Of a DNA stretch of 64,000 nucleotides, positions 23,421-36,800 are shown one piece after another. The stretch lies in assembly GCF_029227915.1 (NCBI RefSeq), contig NC_079887.1, positions 868,001 to 932,000 on the forward strand, in the 5' to 3' direction. The DNA is from Hydractinia symbiolongicarpus (taxonomy: Eukaryota; Cnidaria; Hydrozoa; Anthoathecata; Hydractiniidae). Within the stretch, counting starts at the first letter, position 1, and every line of letters begins with the position of its first letter. The notes below the pieces were generated by a model. It was not told where the DNA came from and ran no database searches. It worked only from the letters and a program-made list of their open reading frames with translations. The position numbers and the translations under genes are program-made.

Positions 23421-26400
23421 TTATTTTTTTACCACTAAACGCATGAGACTTGTAGTTTTCAAAAATATTTTCATATTTGATGGGACGCTGAATAAAAGAA
23501 GTTTAATCGCCAGCAAACGAAAATCCGCGATTTCCCGTAAATCCCGGACTCGGCCCGTATAGTCAAAAGTATACAAAGAAAGTACCCAGGGAGTAAACTC
23601 ATTTCCCGAACGATTTTTTAAATTATTTTTTCACCACTAAAACGCATGAGACTTGTAGTTTTAAAAAATGTTTTCATTTTTGATGAGACGCTGAATGAAA
23701 GAAGTTTAATCGCCGGCAAACGAAAACCCGCGATTTCCCGTAAATCCCGGCTTGGCCCGTATAGTCAAAAGTATACAAAGAAAGTACCCATGGAGTAAAC
23801 TCATTTCCAGAACGATTTTTTAAATTATTTTTTCACCACTAAAACGCATAAAACTTGTAGTTTTTAAAAATGTTTTCATTTTTGATGAGACGCTGAATAA
23901 AAGAAGTTTAATCGCCAGCAAACGAAAACCCGCGATTTCCCGTAAATCCCGGGCTTGGCCCGTATAGTCAAAAGTATACAAAGAAAGTACCCAGGGAGTA
24001 AACACATTTCCCGAACGATTTTTTATATTATTTTTTTACCACTAAACGCATGAGACTTGTAGTTTTCAAAAATATTTTCATATTTGATGGGACGCTGAAT
24101 AAAAGAAGTTTAATCGCCGGCAAACGAAAATCTGCGATTTCCCGTAAATCCCGGACTCGGCCCGTATAGTCAAAAGTATACAAAGAAAGTACCCAGGGAG
24201 TAAACTCATTTCCCGAACAGCAAACGAAAACCCGCGATTTCCCGTAAATCCCGGCTTGACCCGTATAGTCAAAAGTATACAAAGAAAGTACCCAGGGAGT
24301 AAAATCATTTCCCGAACGATTTTTTAAATTATTTTTTCACCACTAAAGCGCATGAGACTTGTAGTTTTAAAAATTGTTTTCATTTTTGGTGAGACGCTGA
24401 ATAAAAGAAGTTTAATCGCCGGCAAACGAAAACCCGCGATTTCCCGTAAATCCCGGGCTTAGCAGGTATAGTCGAATGTATACAAAGAAAGTACCTTGTG
24501 AGTAAACTCATTTCCAGAACGATTTTTTATATTATTCTTTCACCACTAAAGCCCATGAGACTTTTAGTTTTTAAAAATGTTTTCATTTTTGATGAGATGC
24601 TGAGTAAAAGAAGTTTAATCGCCGGCAAACGAAAACCGCGATTTCCCGTAATTCCCGGCTTGGCCTGTATAGTCAATAGTATACAAAGAAAGTACCCAGG
24701 GAGTAAACTCATTTCCCGAACGATTTTTTAAATTATTTTTTCAACACTAAAACGCATGAGACTTGTAGTTTTCAAAAATGATTTCATTTTTGATGAGACG
24801 CTGAATAAAAGCAGTTTAATCGACGGCAAACGAAATCCCGCGATTTCCCGTAAATCCGGGGCTTGGCCCGTATAGTCGAATGTGTACAAAGAAAGTACCC
24901 TGTGAGTAAACTCATTTCCAGAACGATTTTTTAAATTATTTTTTCACCACTAAAACGCATGAGAATTGTAGTTTTCAAAAATGTTTTCATTTTTGATGAG
25001 ACGCTGAATAAAAGCAGTTTAATCGCCGGCAAACGAAAACCTGCAATTTCCCTAAATCCCGGACTCGGCCCGTATAGTCAAAAGTATACAAAGAAAGTAC
25101 CCAGGGAGTAAACTCATTTTCAGAACGATTTTTTAAACTATTTTTTCACCACTAAAACGCATAAGACTTGTAGTTTTTAAAAATGTTTTCATTTTTGATG
25201 AGACGCTGAATAAAAGAAGTTTAATCGCCGGCAAACGAAAACCCGCGATTTCCCGTAAATCCCGGGCTTGGCCCGTATAGTCAAAAGTATACAAAGAAAG
25301 TACCCAGGGAGTAAACTCATTTCCCGAACGATTTTTTATATTATTTTTTTACCACTAAACGCATGAGACTTGTAGTTTTCAAAAATATTTTCATATTTGA
25401 TGGGACGCTGAATAAAAGAAGTTTAATCGCCGGTAAACGAAAATCCGCGATTTCCCGTAAATCCCGGACTCGGCCCGTATAGTCAAAAGTATACAAAGAA
25501 AGTACCCAGGGAGTAAACGCATTTCCCGAACGATTTTTTAAATTATTTTTTCACCACTAAAACGCATGAGACTTGTAGTTTTTAAAAATGTTTTCATTTT
25601 TGATGAGACGCTGAATGAAAGAAGTTTAATCGCCGGCAAACGAAAACCCGCGATTTCCCGTAAATCCCGGCTTGGCCCGTATAGTCAAAAGTATACAAAG
25701 AAAGTACCCAGGGAGTAAACTCATTTCCAGAACGATTTTTTAAATTATTTTTTCACCACTAAAACGCATAAGACTTGTAGTTTTTAAAAATGTTTTCATT
25801 TTTGATGAGACGCTGAATAAAAGAAGTTTAATCGCTGGCAAACGAAAACCCGCGATTTCCCGTAAATCCCGGGCTTGGCCCGTATAGTCAAAAGTATACA
25901 AAGAAAGTACCCAGGGAGTAAACACATTTCCCGAACGATTTTTTATATTATTTTTTTACCACTAAACGCATGAGACTTGTAGTTTTCAAAAATATTTTCA
26001 TATTTGATGGGACGCTGAATAAAAGAAGTTTAATCGCCGGCAAACGAAAATCTGCGATTTCCCGTAAATCCCGGACTCGGCCCGTATAGTCAAAAGTATA
26101 CAAAGAAAGTACCCAGGGAGTAAACTCATTTCCCGAACAGCAAACGAAAACCCGCGATTTCCCGTAAATCCCGGCTTGGCCCGTATAGTCAAAAGTATAC
26201 AAAGAAAGTACCCAGGGAGTAAACTCATTTCCCGAACGATTTTTTAAATTATTTTTTCACCACTAAAGCGCATGAGACTTGTAGTTTTCAAAATTGTTTT
26301 CATTTTTGGTGAGACGCTGAATAAAAGAAGTTTAATCGCCGGCAAACGAAAACCCGCGATTTCCCGTAAATCCCGGGCTTAGCAGGTATAGTCGAATGTA

Positions 26401-29400
26401 TACAAAGAAAGTACCCTCTGAGTAAACTCATTTCCAGAACGATTTTTTATATTATTTTTTCACCACTAAAGCCCATCAGACTGTTAGTTTTTAAAAATGT
26501 TTTCATTTTTCATGAGATGCTGAGTAAAAGAAGTTTAATCGCCGGCAAACGAAAACCGCGATTTCCCGTAATTCCCGGCTTGGCCTGTATAGTCAAAAGT
26601 ATACAAAGAAAGTACCCAGGGAGTAAACTCATTTCCCGAACGATTTTTTAAATTATTTTTTCAACACTAAAACGCATGAGACTTGTAGTTTTCAAAAATG
26701 ATTTCATTTTTGATGAGACGCTGAATAAAAGCAGTTTAATCGCCGGCAAACGAAAACCTGCGATTTCCCTAAATCCCGGACTCGGCCTGTATAGTCAAAG
26801 GTATACAAAGAAAGTACCCAGGGAGTAAACTCATTTCAAGAACGATTTTTTAAATTATTTTTTCACCACTAAAACGCATAAGACTTGTAGTTTTTAAAAA
26901 TGTTTTCATTTTTGATGAGACGCTGAATAAAAGAAGTTTAATCGCCGGCAAACGAAAACCCACGATTTCCCGTAAATCCTGGGCTTGGCCCGTATAGTCA
27001 AAAGTATACAAAGAAAGTACCCAGGGAGTAAACACATTTCCCGAACGATTTTTTATATTATTTTTTTACCACTAAACGCATGAGACTTGTAGTTTTCAAA
27101 AAAATTTTCATATTTGATGGGACGCTGAATAAAAGAAGTTTAATCGCCGGCAAACGAAAATCTGCGATTTCCCGTAAATCCCGGACTCGGCCCGTATAGT
27201 CAAAAGTATACAAAGAAAGTACCCAGGGAGTAAACTCATTTCCCGAACGGCAAACGAAAACCCGCGATTTCCCGTAAATCCCGGCTTGGCCCGTATAGTC
27301 AAAAGTATACAAAGAAAGTACCCAGGGAGTAAACTCATTTCCCGAACGATTTTTTAAATTATTTTTTTACCACTAAAACGCATGAGACTTGTAGTTTTCA
27401 AAATTGTTTTCATTTTTGATGAGACGCTGAATAAAAGAAGTTTAATCGCCGGCAAACCAAAACCCGCGATTTCCCGTAAATCCCGGGCTTAGCAGGTATA
27501 GTCGAATGTATACAAAGAAAGTACCCTGTGAGTAAACTCATTTCCAGAACGATTTTTTAAATTATTTTTTCAACACTAAAACGCATGAGACTTGTAGTTT
27601 TCAAAAATGTTTTCATTTTTGATGAGACGCTGAATAAAAGCAGTTTAATCGCCGGCAAACGAAAACCTGCGATTTCCCTAAATCCCGGACTCGGCCCGTA
27701 TAGTCAAAAGTATACAAAGAAAGTACCAAGGGAGTAAACTCATTTCCAGAACGATTTTTTAAATTATATTTTCACCACTAAAACGCATAAGACTTGTAGT
27801 TTTTAAAAATGTTTTCATTTTTGATGAGACGCTAAATAAAAGAAGTTTAATCGCCGGCAAACGAAAAACCGCGATTTCCCGTAAATCCCGGGCTTGGCCC
27901 GTATAGTCAAAAGTATACAAAGAAAGTACCCAGGGAGTAAACTCATTTCCAGAACGATTTTTTAAATTATTTTTTCACCACTAAAACGCATAAGACTTGT
28001 AGTTTTTAAAAATGTTTTCATTTTTGATGAGACGCTGAATAAAAGAAGTTTAATCGCCGGCAAACGAAAACCCGCGATTTCCCGTAAATCCCGGGCTTGG
28101 CCCGTATAGTCAAAAGTATACAAAGAAAGTACCCAGGGAGTAAACACATTTCCCGAACGATTTTTTATATTATTTTTTTACCACTAAACGCATGAGACTT
28201 GTAGTTTTCAAAAATATTTTCATATTTGATGGGACGTTGAATAAAAGAAGTTTAATCGCCGGCAAACGAAAATCTGCGATTTCCCGTAAATCCCGGACTC
28301 GGCCCGTATAGTCAAAAGTATACAAAGAAAGTACCCAGGGAGTAAACTCATTTCCCGAACAGCAAACGAAAACCCGCGATTTCCCGTAAATCCCGGCTTG
28401 GCCCGTATAGTCAAAAGTATACAAAGAAAGTACCCAGGGAGTAAACTCATTTCCCGAACGATTTTTTAAATTATTTTTTCACCACTAAAGCGCATGAGAC
28501 TTGTAGCTTTCAAAATTGTTTTCATTTTTGGTGAGACGCTGAATAAAAGAAGTTTAATCGCCGGCAAACGAAAACCCGCGATTTCCCGTAAATCCCGGGC
28601 TTAGCAGGTATAGTCGAATGTATACAAAGAAAGTACCCTCTGAGTAAACTCATTTCCAGAACGATTTTTTATATTATTTTTTCACCACTAAAGCCCATGA
28701 GACTGTTAGTTTTTAAAAATGTTTTCATTTTTCATGAGATGCTGAGTAAAAGAAGTTTAATCGCCGGCAAACGAAAACCGCGATTTCCCGTAATTCCCGG
28801 CTTGGCCTGTATAGTCAAAAGTATACAAAGAAAGTACCCAGGGAGTAAACTCATTTCCCGAACGATTTTTTAAATTATTTTTTCAACACTAAAACGCATG
28901 AGACTTGTAGTTTTCAAAAATGATTTCATTTTTGATGAGACGCTGAATAAAAGCAGTTTAATCGCCGGCAAACGAAAACCTGCGATTTCCCTAAATCCCG
29001 GACTCGGCCTGTATAGTCAAAGGTATACAAAGAAAGTACCCAGGGAGTAAACTCATTTCAAGAACGATTTTTTAAATTATTTTTTCACCACTAAAACGCA
29101 TAAGACTTGTAGTTTTTAAAAATGTTTTCATTTTTGATGAGACGCTGAATAAAAGAAGTTTAATCGCCGGCAAACGAAAACCCACGATTTCCCGTAAATC
29201 CTGGGCTTGGCCCGTATAGTCAAAAGTATACAAAGAAAGTACCCAGGGAGTAAACACATTTCCCGAACGATTTTTTATATTATTTTTTTACCACTAAACG
29301 CATGAGACTTGTAGTTTTCAAAAATATTTTCATATTTGATGAGACGCTGAATAAAAGAAGTTTAATCGCCGGCAAACGAAAACCCACGATTTCCCGTAAA

Positions 29401-31760
29401 TCCTGGGCTTGGCCCGTATAGTCAAAAGTATACAAAGAAAGTACCCAGGGAGTAAACACATTTCCCGAACGATTTTTTATATTATTTTTTTACCACTAAA
29501 CGCATGAGACTTGTAGTTTTCAAAAATATTTTCATATTTGATGGGACGCTGAATAAAAGAAGTTTAATCGCCGGCAAACGAAAATCTGCGATTTCCCGTA
29601 AATCCCGGACTCGGCCCGTATAGTCAAAAGTATACAAAGAAAGTACCCAGGGAGTAAACTCATTTCCCGAACGGCAAACGAAAACCCGCGATTTCCCGTA
29701 AATCCCGGCTTGGCCCGTATAGTCAAAAGTATACAAAGAAAGTACCCAGGGAGTAAACTCATTTCCCGAACGATTTTTTAAATTATTTTTTTACCACTAA
29801 AACGCATGAGACTTGTAGTTTTCAAAATTGTTTTCATTTTTGATGAGACGCTGAATAAAAGAAGTTTAATCGCCAGCAAACCAAAACCCGCGATTTCCCG
29901 TATATCCCGGGCTTAGCAGGTATAGTCGAATGTATACAAAGAAAGTACCCTGTGAGTAAACTCATTTCCAGAACGATTTTTTAAATTATTTTTTCAACAC
30001 TAAAACGCATGAGACTTGTAGTTTTCAAAAATGTTTTCATTTTTGATGAGACGCTGAATAAAAGCAGTTTAATCGCCGGCAAACGAAAACCTGCGATTTC
30101 CCTAAATCCCGGACTCGGCCCGTATAGTCAAAAGTATACAAAGAAAGTACCAAGGGAGTAAACTCATTTCCAGAACGATTTTTCAAATTATATTTTCACC
30201 ACTAAAACGCATAAGACTTGTAGTTTTTAAAAATGTTTTCATTTTTGATGAGACGCTAAATAAAAGAAGTTTAATCGCCGGCAAACGAAAAACCGCGATT
30301 TCCCGTAAATCCCGGGCTTGGCCCGTATAGTCAAAAGTATACAAAGAAAGTACCCAGGGAGTAAACTCATTTCCAGAACGATTTTTTAAATCATTTTTTC
30401 ACCACTAAAACGCATAAGACTTGTAGTTTTTAAAAATGTTTTTATTTTTGATGAGACGCTGAATAAAAGAAGTTTAATCGCCGGCAAACGAAAATCTGCG
30501 ATTTCCCGTAAATCCCGGACTCGGCCCGTATAGTCAAAAGTATACAAAGAAAGTACCCAGGGAGTAAACTCATTTCCCGAACGGCAAACGAAAACCCGCG
30601 ATTTCCCGTAAATCCCGGCTTGGCCCGCATAGTCAAAAGTATACAAAGAAAGTACCCAGGGAGTAAACTCATTTCCCGAACGATTTTTTAAATTATTTTT
30701 TCACCACTAAAACGCATGAGACTTGTAGTTTTCAAAATTGTTTTCATTTTTGATGAGACGCTGAATAAGAGAAGTTTAATCGCCGGCAAACGAAAACCCG
30801 CGATTTCCCGTAAATCCCGGCTTGGCCCGTATAGTCAAAAGTATACAAAGAAAGTACCCAGGGAGTAAACTCATTTCCCGAACGATTTTTTAAATTATTT
30901 TTTCAACACTAAAACGCATGAGACTTGTAGTTTTCAAAAATGTTTTCATTTTTGATGAGACGCTGAATAAAAGCAGTTTAATCGCCGGCAAAAGAAAACC
31001 TGCAATTTCCCTAAATGCCGGACTCGGCCTGTATAGTCAAAGGTATACAAAGAAAGTACCCAGGGAGTAAACTCATTTCCAGAACGATTTTTTAAAATAT
31101 TTTTTCAACACTAAAACGCATTAGACTTGTAGTTTTCAAAAATGTTTTCATTTTTGATGAGACGCTGAATAAAAGCAGTTTAATTGCCGGCAAACGAAAA
31201 CCTGCAATTTCCCTAAATCCTGGACTCGGCCCGTATAGTCAAAAGTATACAAAGAAAGTACCCAGGGAGTAAACTCATTTCCCGAACGGCAAACGAAAAC
31301 CCGCGATTTCCCGTAAATCCCGGCTTGGCCCGCATAGTCAAAAGTATACAAAGAAAGTACCCAGGGAGTAAACTCATTTCCCGAACAATTGTTTAAATTA
31401 TTTTTTCACCTCTAAAACGCATGAGACTTGTAGTTTTTAAAATTGTTTTCATTTTTGATGAGACGCTGAATAAAAGAAGTTTAATCGCCGGCAAACGAAA
31501 ACCCGCGATTTCCCGTAAATCCCGGGCTTAGCAGGTATAGTCGAATGTATACAAAGAAAGTACCCTGTGAGTAAACTCATTTCTAGAACGATTTTTTAAA
31601 TTATTTTTTCACCACTAAAGCCCATGAGACTTGTAGTTTTCAAAAATGTTTTCATTTTTGATGAGACGCTGAATAAAAGCAGTTTAATCGCCGGCAAACG
31701 AAAACCTGCAATTTCCCTAAATGCCGGACTCGGCCTGTATAGTCAAAGGTATACAAAGAA
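23421..31760 (-). repeat. 11- to 12-monomer higher-order repeats with half monomers
   Basis: Segment 25740-27060 recurs at 27962-29280 with an offset of 2222 bp. Beyond that the offset becomes 2424 because the second copy has one extra monomer (about 29270-29470) with a mixed ATATTTGATGAGACGC sequence. A less exact earlier copy starts near 23820, offset 1920. Shared private variants include ACCCACGATTTCC with CCTGGGCTTGG, a TTTCATGAGATGCTGAG monomer, and AACAGCAAACG joins alternating with AACGGCAAACG. Confidence 0.78.
27249..27348 (-). repeat. Representative 100-bp half monomer
   Basis: It keeps the G+C-rich half with the CGGCTTGGCCCG core (one C short of the hairpin consensus), GTATAC and ACTCATTTCCCGAACG. 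It lacks the linker, the TTAGTGG stretch and the A/T dyad. In sense orientation the join is TTTGC/CGTTCGGG with about 2 bp of possible overlap. At 100 bp it is almost exactly half a monomer. Confidence 0.85.
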
Positions 31761-31778
31761 AGTACCCAGGGAGTAAAC

Positions 31779-33598
31779 TCATTTCCAGAACGATTTTTTA
31801 AATTATTTTTTCACCACTGAAACGCATAAGACTTGTAGTTTTTAAAAATGTTTTCATTTTTGATGAGACGCTGAATAAAAGAAGTTTAATCGCCGGCAAA
31901 CGAAAACCCGCGATTTCCCGTAAATCCCGGGCTTGGCCCGTATAGTCAAAAGTATACAAAGAAAGTACCCAGGGAGTAAACACATTTCCCGAACGATATT
32001 TTATATTGTTTTTTTACCACTAAACGCATGAGACTTGTAGTTTTCAAAAATATTATCATATTTGATGGGACGCTGAATAAAAGAAGTTTAATCGCCGGCA
32101 AACGAAAATCTGCGATTTCCCGTAAATCCCGGACTCGGCCCGTATAGTCAAAAGTATACAAATAAAGTACCCAGGGAGTAAACTCATTTCCCGAACGGCA
32201 AACGAAAACCCGCGATTTCCCGTAAATCCCGGCTTGGCCCGTATAGTCAAAAGTATACAAAGAAACGACCCAGGGAGTAAACTCATTTCCCGAATGATTT
32301 TTTAAATTATTTTTTTACCATTAAAACGCATGAGACTTGTAGTTTTCAAAATTGTTTTCATTTTTGATGAGACGCTGAATAAAAGAAGTTTAATCGCCGG
32401 CAAACCAAAACCCGCGATTTCCCGTAAATCCCGGGCTTAGCAGGTATAGTCGAATGTATACAAAGAAAGTACCCTGTGAGTAAACTCATTTCCAGAACGA
32501 TTTTTTAAATTATTTTTTCACCACTAAAGCCCATGAGACTTGTAGTTTTCAAAAATGTTTTCATTTTTGATGAGACGCTGAATAAAAGAATTTTAATCGC
32601 CGGCAAACGAAAACCCGCGATTTCCCGTAAATCCCGGGCTTGGCCCGTATAGTCAAAAGTATACAAAGAAAGTACCCAGGGAGTAAACCCATTTCCAGAA
32701 CGATTTTTTAAATTATTTTTTCACCACTGAAACGCATAAGACTTGTAGTTTTTAAAAATGTTTTCATTTTTGATGAGACGCTGAATAAAAGAAGTTTAAT
32801 CGCCGGCAAACGAAAACCCGCGATTTCCCGTAAATCCCGGGCTTGGCCCGTATAGTCAAAAGTATACAAAGAAAGTACCCAGGGAGTAAACACATTTCCC
32901 GAACGATATTTTATATTGTTTTTTTACCACTAAACGCATGAGACTTGTAGTTTTCAAAAATATTATCATATTTGATGGGACGCTGAATAAAAGAAGTTTA
33001 ATCGCCGGCAAACGAAAATCTGCGATTTCCCGTAAATCCCGGACTCGGCCCGTATAGTCAAAAGTATACAAATAAAGTACCCAGGGAGTAAACTCATTTC
33101 CCGAACGGCAAACGAAAACCCGCGATTTCCCGTAAATCCCGGCTTGGCCCGTATAGTCAAAAGTATACAAAGAAACGACCCAGGGAGTAAACTCATTTCC
33201 CGAATGATTTTTTAAATTATTTTTTTACCATTAAAACGCATGAGACTTGTAGTTTTCAAAATTGTTTTCATTTTTGATGAGACGCTGAATAAAAGAAGTT
33301 TAATCGCCGGCAAACCAAAACCCGCGATTTCCCGTAAATCCCGGGCTTAGCAGGTATAGTCGAATGTATACAAAGAAAGTACCCTGTGAGTAAACTCATT
33401 TCCAGAACGATTTTTTAAATTATTTTTTCACCACTAAAGCCCATGAGACTTGTAGTTTTCAAAAATGTTTTCATTTTTGATGAGACGCTGAATAAAAGAA
33501 TTTTAATCGCCGGCAAACGAAAACCCGCGATTTCCCGTAAATCCCGGGCTTGGCCCGTATAGTCAAAAGTATACAAAGAAAGTACCCAGGGAGTAAAC
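31779..33598 (-). repeat. 4.5-monomer unit in two apparently identical tandem copies
   Basis: Segments 31779-32688 and 32689-33598 match at an offset of 910 bp. They share ACGATATTTTATATTG, ATTATCATATTTG, CAAATAAAGTACC, GAATGATTTTTT with CCATTAAAACG, and GAATTTTAATCG. I saw no difference within the compared lines. A 3.5-monomer (707 bp) relative follows, with the start at 33563 matching 32856. Near identity implies a very recent duplication. Confidence 0.85.
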
Positions 33599-33829
33599 AC
33601 ATTTCCCGAACGATTTTTTATATTGTTTTTTTACCACTAAACGCATGAGACTTGTAGTTTTCAAAAATATTATCATATTTGATGGGACACTGAATAAAAG
33701 AAGTTTAATCGCCGGCAAACGAAAATCTGCGATTTCCCGTAAATCCCGGACTCGGCCCGTATAGTCAAAAGTATACAAAGAAAGTACCCAGGGAGTAAAC
33801 TCATTTCCCGAACGGTAAACGAAAACCCG

Positions 33830-36800
33830 CGATTTCCCGTAAATCCCGGCTTGGCCCGTATAGTCAAAAGTATACAAAGAAACGACCCAGGGAGTAAACT
33901 CATTTCCCGAACGATTTTTTAAATTATTTTTTTACCACTAAAACGCATGAGACTTGTAGTTTTCAAAATTGTTTTCATTTTTGATGAGACGCTGAATAAA
34001 AGAAGTTTAATCGCCGGCAAACCAAAACCCGCGATTTCCCGTAAATCCCGGGCTTAGCAGGTATAGTCGAATGTATACAAAGAAAGTACCCTGTGAGTAA
34101 ACTCAGTTCCAGAACGATTTTTTAAATTATTTTTTCACCACTAAAGCTCATGAGACTTGTAGTTTTTAAAAATGTTTTCATTTTTGATGAGACGCTGAGT
34201 AAAAGAAGTTTAATCGCCGGCAAACGAAAACCCGCGATTTCCCATAAATCCCGGCTTGGCCCGTATAGTCAAAAGTATACAAAGAAAGTACCCAGCGAGT
34301 AAACTCATTTCCCGAACGATTTTTTGAATTATTTTTTCAACACTAAAACGCATGAGACTTGTAGTTTTCAAAAATGTTTTCATTTTTGATGAGACGCTGA
34401 ATAAAAGCAGTTTAATCGCCGGCAAACGAAAACCTGCAATTTCCCTAAATGCCGGACTCGGCCTGTATAGTCAAAGGTATACAAAGAAAGTACCCAGGGA
34501 GTAAACTCATTTCCAGAACGATTTTTTAAATTATTTTTTCACCACTGAAACGCATAAGACTTGTAGTTTTTAAAAATGTTTTCATTTTTGATGAGACGCT
34601 GAATAAAAGAAGTTTAATCGCCGGCAAACGAAAACCCGCGATTTCCCGTAAATCCCGGGCTTGGCCCGTATAGTCAAAAGTATACAAAGAAAGTACCCAG
34701 GGAGTAAACACATTTTCCGAACGATTTTTTATATTGTTTTTTTACCACTAAACGCATGAGACTTGTAGTTTTCAAAAATATTATCATATTTGATGGGACG
34801 CTGAATAAAAGAAGTTTAATCGCCGGCAAACGAAAATCTGCGATTTCCCGTAAATCCCGGACTAGGCCCGTATAGTCAAAAGTTTACAAAGAAAGTAGCC
34901 AGGGAGTAAACTCATTTCCCGAACGGCAAACGAAAACCCGCGATTTCCCGTAAATCCCGGCTTGGCCCGTATAGTCAAAAGTATACAAAGAAACGACCCA
35001 GGGAGTAAACTCATTTCCCGAACGATTTTTTAAATTATTTTTTTACCAGTAAAACGCATGAGACTTGTAGTTTTCAAAATTGTTTTCATTTTTGATGAGA
35101 CGCTGAATAAAAGAAGTTTAATCGCCGGCAAACCAAAACCCGCGATTTCCCGTAAATCCCGGGCTTGGCAGGTATAGTCGAATGTATACAAAGAAAGTAC
35201 CCTGTGAGTAAACTCATTTCCAGAACGATTTTTTAAATTATTTTTTCACCACTAAAACGCATAAGACTTGTAGTTTTTAAAAATGTTTTCATTTTTGATG
35301 AGACGCTGAATAAAAGAAGTTTAATCGCCGGCAAATGAAAACCCGCGATTTCCCGTAAATCCCGGGCTTGGCCCGTATAGTCAAAAGTATACAAAGAAAG
35401 TACCCAGGGAGTAAACACATTTCCCGAACGATTTTTTATGTTATTTTTTTACCACTAAACGCATGAGACTTGTAGTTTTCAAAAATATTTTCATATTTGA
35501 TGGGACGCTGAATAAAAGAAGTTTAATCGCCGGCAAACGAAAATCTGCGATTTCCCGTAAATCCCGGACTCGGCTCGTATAGTCAAAAGTATGCAAAGAA
35601 AGTACCCAGGGAGTAAACTCATTTCCCGAACGGCAAACGAAAACCCGCGATTTCCAGTAAATCCCGGCTTGGCCCGTATAGTCAAAAGTATACAAAGAAA
35701 CGACCCAGGGAGTAAACACATTTCCCGAACGATTTTTTAAATTATTTTTTCACCACTAAAACGCATGAGACTTGTAGTTTTCAAAATTGTTTTCATTTTT
35801 GATGAGACGCTGAATAAAAGAAGTTTAATCGCCGGCAAACCAAAACCCGCGATTTCCCGTAAATCCCGGGCTTAGCAGGTATAGTCGAATGTATACAAAG
35901 AAAGTACCCTGTGAGTAAACTCATTTCCAGAACGATTTTTTAAATTATTTTTTCACCACTAAAGCCCATGAGACTTGTAGTTTTCAAAAATGTTTTCATT
36001 TTTGATGAGACGCTGAATAAAAGAATTTTAATCGCCGGCAAACGAAAACCCGCGATTTCCCGTAAATCCCGGGCTTGGCCCGTATAGTCAAAAGTATACA
36101 AAGAAAGTACCCAGGGAGTAAACACATTTCCCGAACGATTTTTTATATTGTTTTTTTTACCACTAAACGCATGAGACTTGTAGTTTTCAAAAATATTATC
36201 ATATTTGATGGGACGCTGAATAAAAGAAGTTTAATCGCCGGCAAACGAAAATCTGCGATTTCCCGTAAATCCCGGACTCGGCCCGTATAGTCAAAAGTAT
36301 ACAAAGAAAGTACCCAGGGAGTAAACTCATTTCCCAAACGGTAAACGAAAACCCGCGATTTCCCGTAAATCCCGGCTTGGCCCGTATAGTCAAAAGTATA
36401 CAAAGAAACGACCCAGGGAGTAAACTCATTTCCCGAACGATTTTTTAAATTATTTTTTTACCACTAAAACGCATGAGACTTGTAGTTTTCAAAATTGTTT
36501 TCATTTTTGATGAGACGCTGAATAAAAGAAGTTTAATCGCCGGCAAACCAAAACCCGCGATTTCCCGTAAATCCCGGGCTTAGCAGGTATAGTCGAATGT
36601 ATACAAAGAAAGTACCCTGTGAGTAAACTCATTTCCAGAACGATTTTTTAAATTATTTTTTCACCACTAAAGCTCATGAGACTTGTAGTTTTTAAAAATG
36701 TTTTCATTTTTGATGAGACGCTGAGTAAAAGAAGTTTAATCGCCGGCAAACGAAAACCCGCGATTTCCCATAAATCCCGGCTTGGCCCGTATAGTCAAAA

